A stretch of DNA of 64,000 nucleotides, taken from contig OZ005620.1 of the NCBI GenBank assembly GCA_963930655.1, forward strand, positions 16,497,001 to 16,561,000, written 5' to 3'. Shown piece by piece: positions 59,801 to 64,000 of this stretch (within the stretch, counting starts at the first letter, position 1; each line of letters opens with the position of its first letter). This stretch comes from Myrica gale (taxonomy: Eukaryota; Streptophyta; Magnoliopsida; Fagales; Myricaceae). Made by a program: the position numbers and the translations under genes. The notes under the pieces were generated by a model that was given only the letters and a program-made list of their open reading frames with translations, had not been told where the DNA came from and made no database searches.

Positions 59801-62223
59801 AAAAAACAAAAAACCAATGGAAAAAAGGAAGCCATCCAATCTCTTTCTATCAATGCTAAATAGGTCATAGGAGAAAGACAGATCTGAGTTTGGTATTAGA
59901 GCCGGTTACAATGATGGACAATCTACGAGCAGAAGGCGGAGACAATGCAGAGAGGGAACACACTCTCGCCAAAAGACTCCATAAGCTGACGACTCTTGAT
60001 AACAAATTATTGAACCAACTGAAATGAGATATAATCTTCTACTTAATTGGGCTTGACACATATGCTGTTCCCTCATTCTATCCATTCCATGATCGATCAC
60101 CTTCCCATTTATTGAATCTCTATTCATAACAACCACATTATCGATACCTGATTTCTCTCCCCCAAAAATAACAAAAATTAAAGATGCACAATTCTTTTCA
60201 AAACACAACTTATCCAAATAAAGCAAATGAAATGAACTTCACCAAGCTGGCATGTGGTTCCAAAGCCATATAAATAAGGCACACCAATAAACCAAAGAAA
60301 CAGAACCAATCTGCACATATTGTTGCCGAAATGAAACAGATTAACAATCTTCTCCTTTTATTCCAAAGAATAAACTGCTTTTCCTAACATTGTTCCTTAG
60401 CCAGCAAGGACATCTGCTGAATACAACATTTGGGTTCTATCATTCAACCAGACCAGAAGATGCAGTGATGTGGATCATGATATATAACTTAGCATTAAGC
60501 TGCAATGCGCTCATTTAGCCCATGGCCTTCTCCTATGGTCCCAATTGAGATAGAATCTTACACCACTTTCCATGAATCAAAGCAGGCTCGTGGTCATGTT
60601 TGGACTTTAAACCACTATCTATGATGGTCAGAGACACATATACTGGGATTGGATGGCAGCCAAACAATAAGCTAGTTAAAACTCAGCTATTACAGAAGGA
60701 AAATGAAGGGAAATAGAGAGAAAATATTTGAATCTTAACCTGCTTCCTAGCTTAGGAGCAGAAGTCAACATTATACCTTGCAGCTTGGAAACTGCTAGCT
60801 TCTTTCAAAATAATCAGAGTACCCAAATAAGACGGCCCTAAGAATATTTACAGGATTTTTAAGGACAATTATTAAAAGCATGGGCAATATCTCACACAAA
60901 ACTGAGTGAGGATGCTTACAGGACAACAAATGCACATACAGAGACCAACATTGATATCCCGCCCATAAGACATAGGTTAATTTTCCCAATGCATCCTCTC
61001 ATATCTATGTCCTTAAAGAAATATACAAGTGATGCAAACATCATCATATATGTGCCGGTGTTAGTATGGTAAAATATATTGTACATGATCGAGCTGGTTC
61101 AGCTGGATCATATCAGCCTTAAGAAATGCAAAAAGCAGGTATCCATTCCTTTTCATCTCCATGATGTGGGATAGCAGAATTTTAATTACTTACAAGAAAA
61201 TTGCAGCTTGACTAGGTAATGGAAGGTAAACAATCATATTATATTTAAAAAGACCAGAACAGTCGGTCATAATTCCCCCCCCCCCCCAAGATGTAACACA
61301 AAAAAAATCAATGGAATCACCAATGAGCGTCATACGTTTCATGTCACTCAAACAATATATTCATATCCTACTTGAAATTTGATAGGGATAAAGAATACAA
61401 ATCACAACCAACGAAGATCCAAACAAATTTGTGATAGTTACCCTCCAAATAGAACCAAAAAAAAAAAAGTGAGCCCCATGTTTCATCTTTAAGGATAATC
61501 AACCTCCTTTTCATCACCGCTAAGGAGGATTAGCCTCTAACTAAAGTGCATTCTTTCCGTCTTATTATTTAAGAGCTTACTTAGACTCTTGAAAATTCTA
61601 AGCTCCTCATTATAGCAACAGTGGATTAGGGTTTTCTATACCTTTTCTATTCGTTCTTATATACCCCACGCTTCCACTAAACAAAGGTTCATACATATAG
61701 CCTAACCTTAAAATTCAAAAAGAATTTTGAAATTAAGGAAGAAAACGTAGAAAGCAGAAGTAAATAAGACCTGCTTGTCCTGATAAAAGTTCGACCTTGA
61801 ATTCCGTAACTTAAGATTCTCGATAATAAGACTCAATCCCAAATAGATTCCTCCTATAACAACATTAACTCAATACAATATCACATCATTAAATGAAGTG
61901 ACTTTTTGATATAAAGACCCATCCCACATACCCAGCTCACAATATATAACTTAAAGACACAAACACAGAACAAAAAAAACAAGGAAAAATTGAGAGAAGG
62001 AGAGAGATAGACCATCGGAGAAGTTACTCTTGGCTAGAGAGTCTCTCTGATCAGGTGCTGCCTTGCCCATGAAGACCTTATCCTTGCCGTTCATTATAGC
62101 CCTGGAAGTGGATGGCGAGGATCGCTCAAGCTGCTTGTCCAGCGCCTCGTTGATCCGCTGTTTCCGATCGGCGACGGGTCCCACCTCCGGCCTCGAACCA
62201 CCCACTCCTCTCTCTCTATACAT
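56836..62223 (-). CDS. CKB: Casein kinase 2 regulatory (beta) subunit, 5 exons, 277 aa
   Basis: Exons on the minus strand: 62223-62013, 58085-57867, 57626-57517, 57415-57253, 56966-56836; GT-AG introns, phases 1,1,0,1, frame open to TGA. The start [14 protein letters not shown] matches plant CKB proteins (MYRDRG type), which carry a longer N-terminal extension than animal CK2 beta. Then come an acidic stretch ([19 protein letters not shown]), [20 protein letters not shown], the dimerising zinc finger with Cys192, Cys197 or 198, Cys220 and Cys223 (CPRVYC, YCPRC), and the C-terminal tail ([15 protein letters not shown] to FGFKIHKQ) that contacts the catalytic subunit. It stabilises and directs the CK2 tetramer in nucleus and cytoplasm, in plants notably in clock and light signalling. 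Intron 1 is 3.9 kb and contains a Copia gag fragment. Confidence 0.96.
57066..57100. repeat. (CG)n(CA)n microsatellite in CK2 beta intron 4
   Basis: About nine CG units run directly into about eight CA units. Such an alternating purine-pyrimidine run is prone to left-handed DNA. Confidence 0.9.
59440..59670 (+). pseudogene. Copia gag N-terminal fragment in CK2 beta intron 1
   Basis: The frame gives [35 protein letters not shown] and [12 protein letters not shown], the typical opening of plant Copia gag (the hHSDxPxxxLVSxxLxGxNYxxWSRAM pattern). It ends in a stop at 59668 and no LTR, protease or reverse transcriptase was found around it. It is antisense to the host gene. Confidence 0.8.
61275..61287. 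repeat. Poly-C run in CK2 beta intron 1
   Basis: Thirteen C in a row on the plus strand (G-run in the transcript). Confidence 0.9.
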
Positions 62224-62258
62224 CTCTCCTGCTTCACCGATGACCTCCTCCTCCTCTC

Positions 62259-62288
62259 TCAATATTGTACTGTCACCCAAAACTTCAT
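62259..62288 (-). promoter_or_regulatory. Upstream open reading frame of CK2 beta
   Basis: On the minus strand ATG (62288-62286) opens nine codons (MKFWVTVQY) and a TGA, 35 bases before the main ATG. If transcription starts upstream of 62288, as the leader-like sequence suggests, ribosomes meet this first. Confidence 0.5.
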
Positions 62289-62328
62289 ATCTTTAAATTA
62301 AAAAAACAAAAACCCTAGGCGGAAAATT

Positions 62329-62336
62329 TAGGGTTT
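62329..62336 (-). promoter_or_regulatory. Telo-box motif upstream of CK2 beta
   Basis: AAACCCTA on the minus strand, about 105 bp before the main ATG. Telo boxes are common near start sites of plant housekeeping genes. A second partial copy in inverse (AACCCTAG) is at 62311. Confidence 0.45.
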
Positions 62337-62399
62337 CTTCTATGCACAGCAAGGTCGGGTCCAGAGAATTTTGTTTGGGTATTTCGCCGAGGAATAGCA

Positions 62400-63551
62400 G
62401 TGGGAAAGAGAGAGAGAGAGAGAGAAAGAGGAGGGTGTCGGAGGGGTGGCTGGCAGGCTGCCGATAAATCGGCACGGGCAAACAAGATTTACTCGTGTGC
62501 ACTAGTGCTGGTTTTGGCTAAATAGATACTGGGACACGCGTCGTCTCTGCATTGGCAGAACCACATGTGCGAAGATTTTCCACGCGTCGGTCATCGGGCA
62601 CGATCAGAATAATTGGACAACGTTTTGCGAGCGAGGCTGTTGCCAGAGAGATATTTCTTCGCCTCTCATGATCCCACCAATAATAAAAATAATAATTAAA
62701 TAGTATAAAGCTTTTCTTTTTTTTGGGGGGGACCCAGATTCGGAAATTGGGATCCGGCCCAACTGGTGTGGGACCCCTTTTATATGCAGCTTATATTAAC
62801 ACGTCCCAACATATACCACCTTGAACCAAAAATTATTTATATATGAAGAATTGTACTCTTACATATATATAAATTTAGAAATGGTGTGGGACCACCTTTG
62901 TGACCAAGGAAGGCTATTTATATAAATTTAGATAAAATTTATTTTCATATTTATTTTATTTTTTTAATAAAGTTTTAAATATTTTCAATTTTATTTTTCT
63001 TAAACGCCCTTGATTAGATACAATGCAGGACAAATCTCAAAGAACTATACAATACAATCCTCTACATTTGGAAGCAAAAGGCCGTACGCTTGCATAAAAA
63101 AGAGGTTGGATACAAGGATCCGACAGACATGCGTTCCAACCAGAGTGCCATCCTGTGAAAGACTTTAAACTCCTAAATCTGTGGTTTTGGAAGCATATAC
63201 AACATAAGTGTATCACGTAACTTGTAGTGCAAACTGTTCTGAGGTGTCTTTTAGGGGTGATCTCCCATTCATAAAGGGGCCCTTCGAATTGTTAGCTTTC
63301 TACTGCCAGAATCTAAGGGTTGCAGAATAGCAGACACAACAAGCAACCAAAACAAGCTGCTCGTCCCATATATTTACAAGAACAAAGGATTTACATGCCC
63401 AAGTCTCAGCAAGGTAAAGACTTTAGGGTTGCCACCTCTGGAGTCTGGTCCCCTTCCTACCCATTTTACTTAGAAAAAAAAAAGATATTCCTAGTAAACA
63501 GAGATTATGACAGACAACGAGAAAAGTAAATGCAGCTAGCTTTCATTCTCC
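62400..63551. other. CK2 beta promoter and 3' flank of the CCDC97-like gene
   Basis: A GA run lies at 62408-62426. The rest is AT-rich with GC-rich patches near 62520-62640. The stretch next to 63551 should be the 3' UTR of the gene to the right. No element was recognised. Confidence 0.4.
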
Positions 63552-63809
63552 TCAGTCTTCAGAAAAATACTTCTCCTCAGCATCGTGGTTGGCTTCCCTC
63601 TGCCAGTGATCATCCAAGGTCTCGTCATTGTCTATTTTAGAATAATCTAGGTAATCGTAATCTTCCCCTAGTAGAAACTTCTGCTGCATGATGTTGGTGA
63701 ATTGTTCCATTTGATCTTGGATCTCCGCCATAGACAGAGTTGCTTCCTCACTCTGTCTTACCGTGGTGGTGTCGGCACCATCAGTTGCTTCAGGGTTATC
63801 CAAGACCAT
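63552..63809 (-). CDS. Last exon of a CCDC97-like (DUF2052) gene
   Basis: The minus-strand exon begins after the acceptor TATATATAG at 63810 and ends in a stop at 63552. It reads VLDNPEATDGADTTTV, then MAEIQDQMEQFTNIMQQKFL and GEDYDYLDYSKIDNDETLDD followed by HWQREANHDAEEKYFSED. This acidic C-terminal block is the signature of the CCDC97/DUF2052 family, proteins linked to the splicing factor SF3B in animals. The exons for the rest lie beyond base 64000, so function rests on family only. The ATG at 63809 is likely internal, not the start. Confidence 0.65.
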   Translation of the reverse strand: MVLDNPEATDGADTTTVRQSEEATLSMAEIQDQMEQFTNIMQQKFLLGEDYDYLDYSKIDNDETLDDHWQREANHDAEEKYFSED

Positions 63810-64000
63810 CTATATATAAGAAGGCAAAATCTCCCTAATGTCAGTTTAAAAAAAGACTACATACGTTATAGCAGAAGAAACTAGAAATATTAAACTTTAT
63901 GATTGTTAAACTACAAACGAATCCTGTGGGGATTCTTGAACTCCTGATCTCGTTCTCCAGGCTGGTTTATACAGGAGTCTTGTGTCCTTTGAACCAAGGG
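63810..64000 (-). other. Intron of the CCDC97-like gene, cut by the window edge
   Basis: No exon seen. The last 90 bases hold TTGAACTCCTGATCTCG, a box-B-like word in inverse, possibly the start of another SINE. Confidence 0.35.

Noticed and set aside
63920..63970. TTGAACTCCTGATCTCG followed by CCAGGCTGG, recalling a primate Alu in inverse
   Set aside because: Order and spacing of the words differ from Alu and the host genes are plant genes, so contamination is unlikely. At most it is the edge of a plant SINE.

Overview
The window is nuclear DNA from a flowering plant, most likely a woody core eudicot. The support is GT-AG split genes for plant families (novel plant SNARE, RLCK-VII kinase, TRAF-like MATH protein), a plant-type intron-containing tRNA-Tyr, AT-rich spacers and plant transposon families. 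I cannot name the species. All coding models were assembled by eye from splice signals, reading-frame phase and family resemblance.

Five genes look real and all lie on the minus strand: a two-domain MATH/TRAF-like protein (3217-5311, 6 exons, 338 aa); a receptor-like cytoplasmic kinase of the PBL/PCRK group (18795-23609, 4 exons, 385 aa); the Qb-SNARE NPSN11 (33297-39267, 10 exons, 261 aa); the casein kinase 2 regulatory subunit (56836-62223, 5 exons, 277 aa); and the last exon of a CCDC97-like gene (63552-63809) that continues past the right edge. Every exon junction in the four complete models keeps phase. One RNA gene, tRNA-Tyr(GUA) with a 20-nt intron, is at 18044-18136.

Between the genes is mobile DNA. 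From 5883 to 12551 there is a three-level nest: a hAT transposon with a decayed transposase gene, a second hAT inserted into it, and a solo LTR inserted into that. Each level keeps an exact target-site duplication (8, 8 and 5 bp). A CACTA element with 30-bp perfect inverted termini (12708-15518) follows 150 bp later. At 43539-48305 is an LTR retrotransposon of Ty3/gypsy type with both LTRs, primer site, polypurine tract and 5-bp duplications; it keeps gag and protease but has lost most of reverse transcriptase and integrase. A second, inverted fragment with the same internal deletion joints lies at 48576-49150, joined to a 5'-truncated LINE ending near 50267. Two copies of one tRNA-derived SINE family sit in introns of the kinase and SNARE genes.

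The remaining spacers hold MITEs (including a 99-bp element with 9-bp duplications and a 403-bp hAT-like one), a 1.47-kb double inverted-repeat element at 41.1-42.6 kb, a family of hairpin sequences at 27.6-30.2 kb, local tandem repeats, and gene relics at 1-1130 and about 53475-53970. I see no CRISPR array, prokaryotic operon or novel protein system. The most informative features are the dated nest of insertions and the repeated deletion derivative of the gypsy element.
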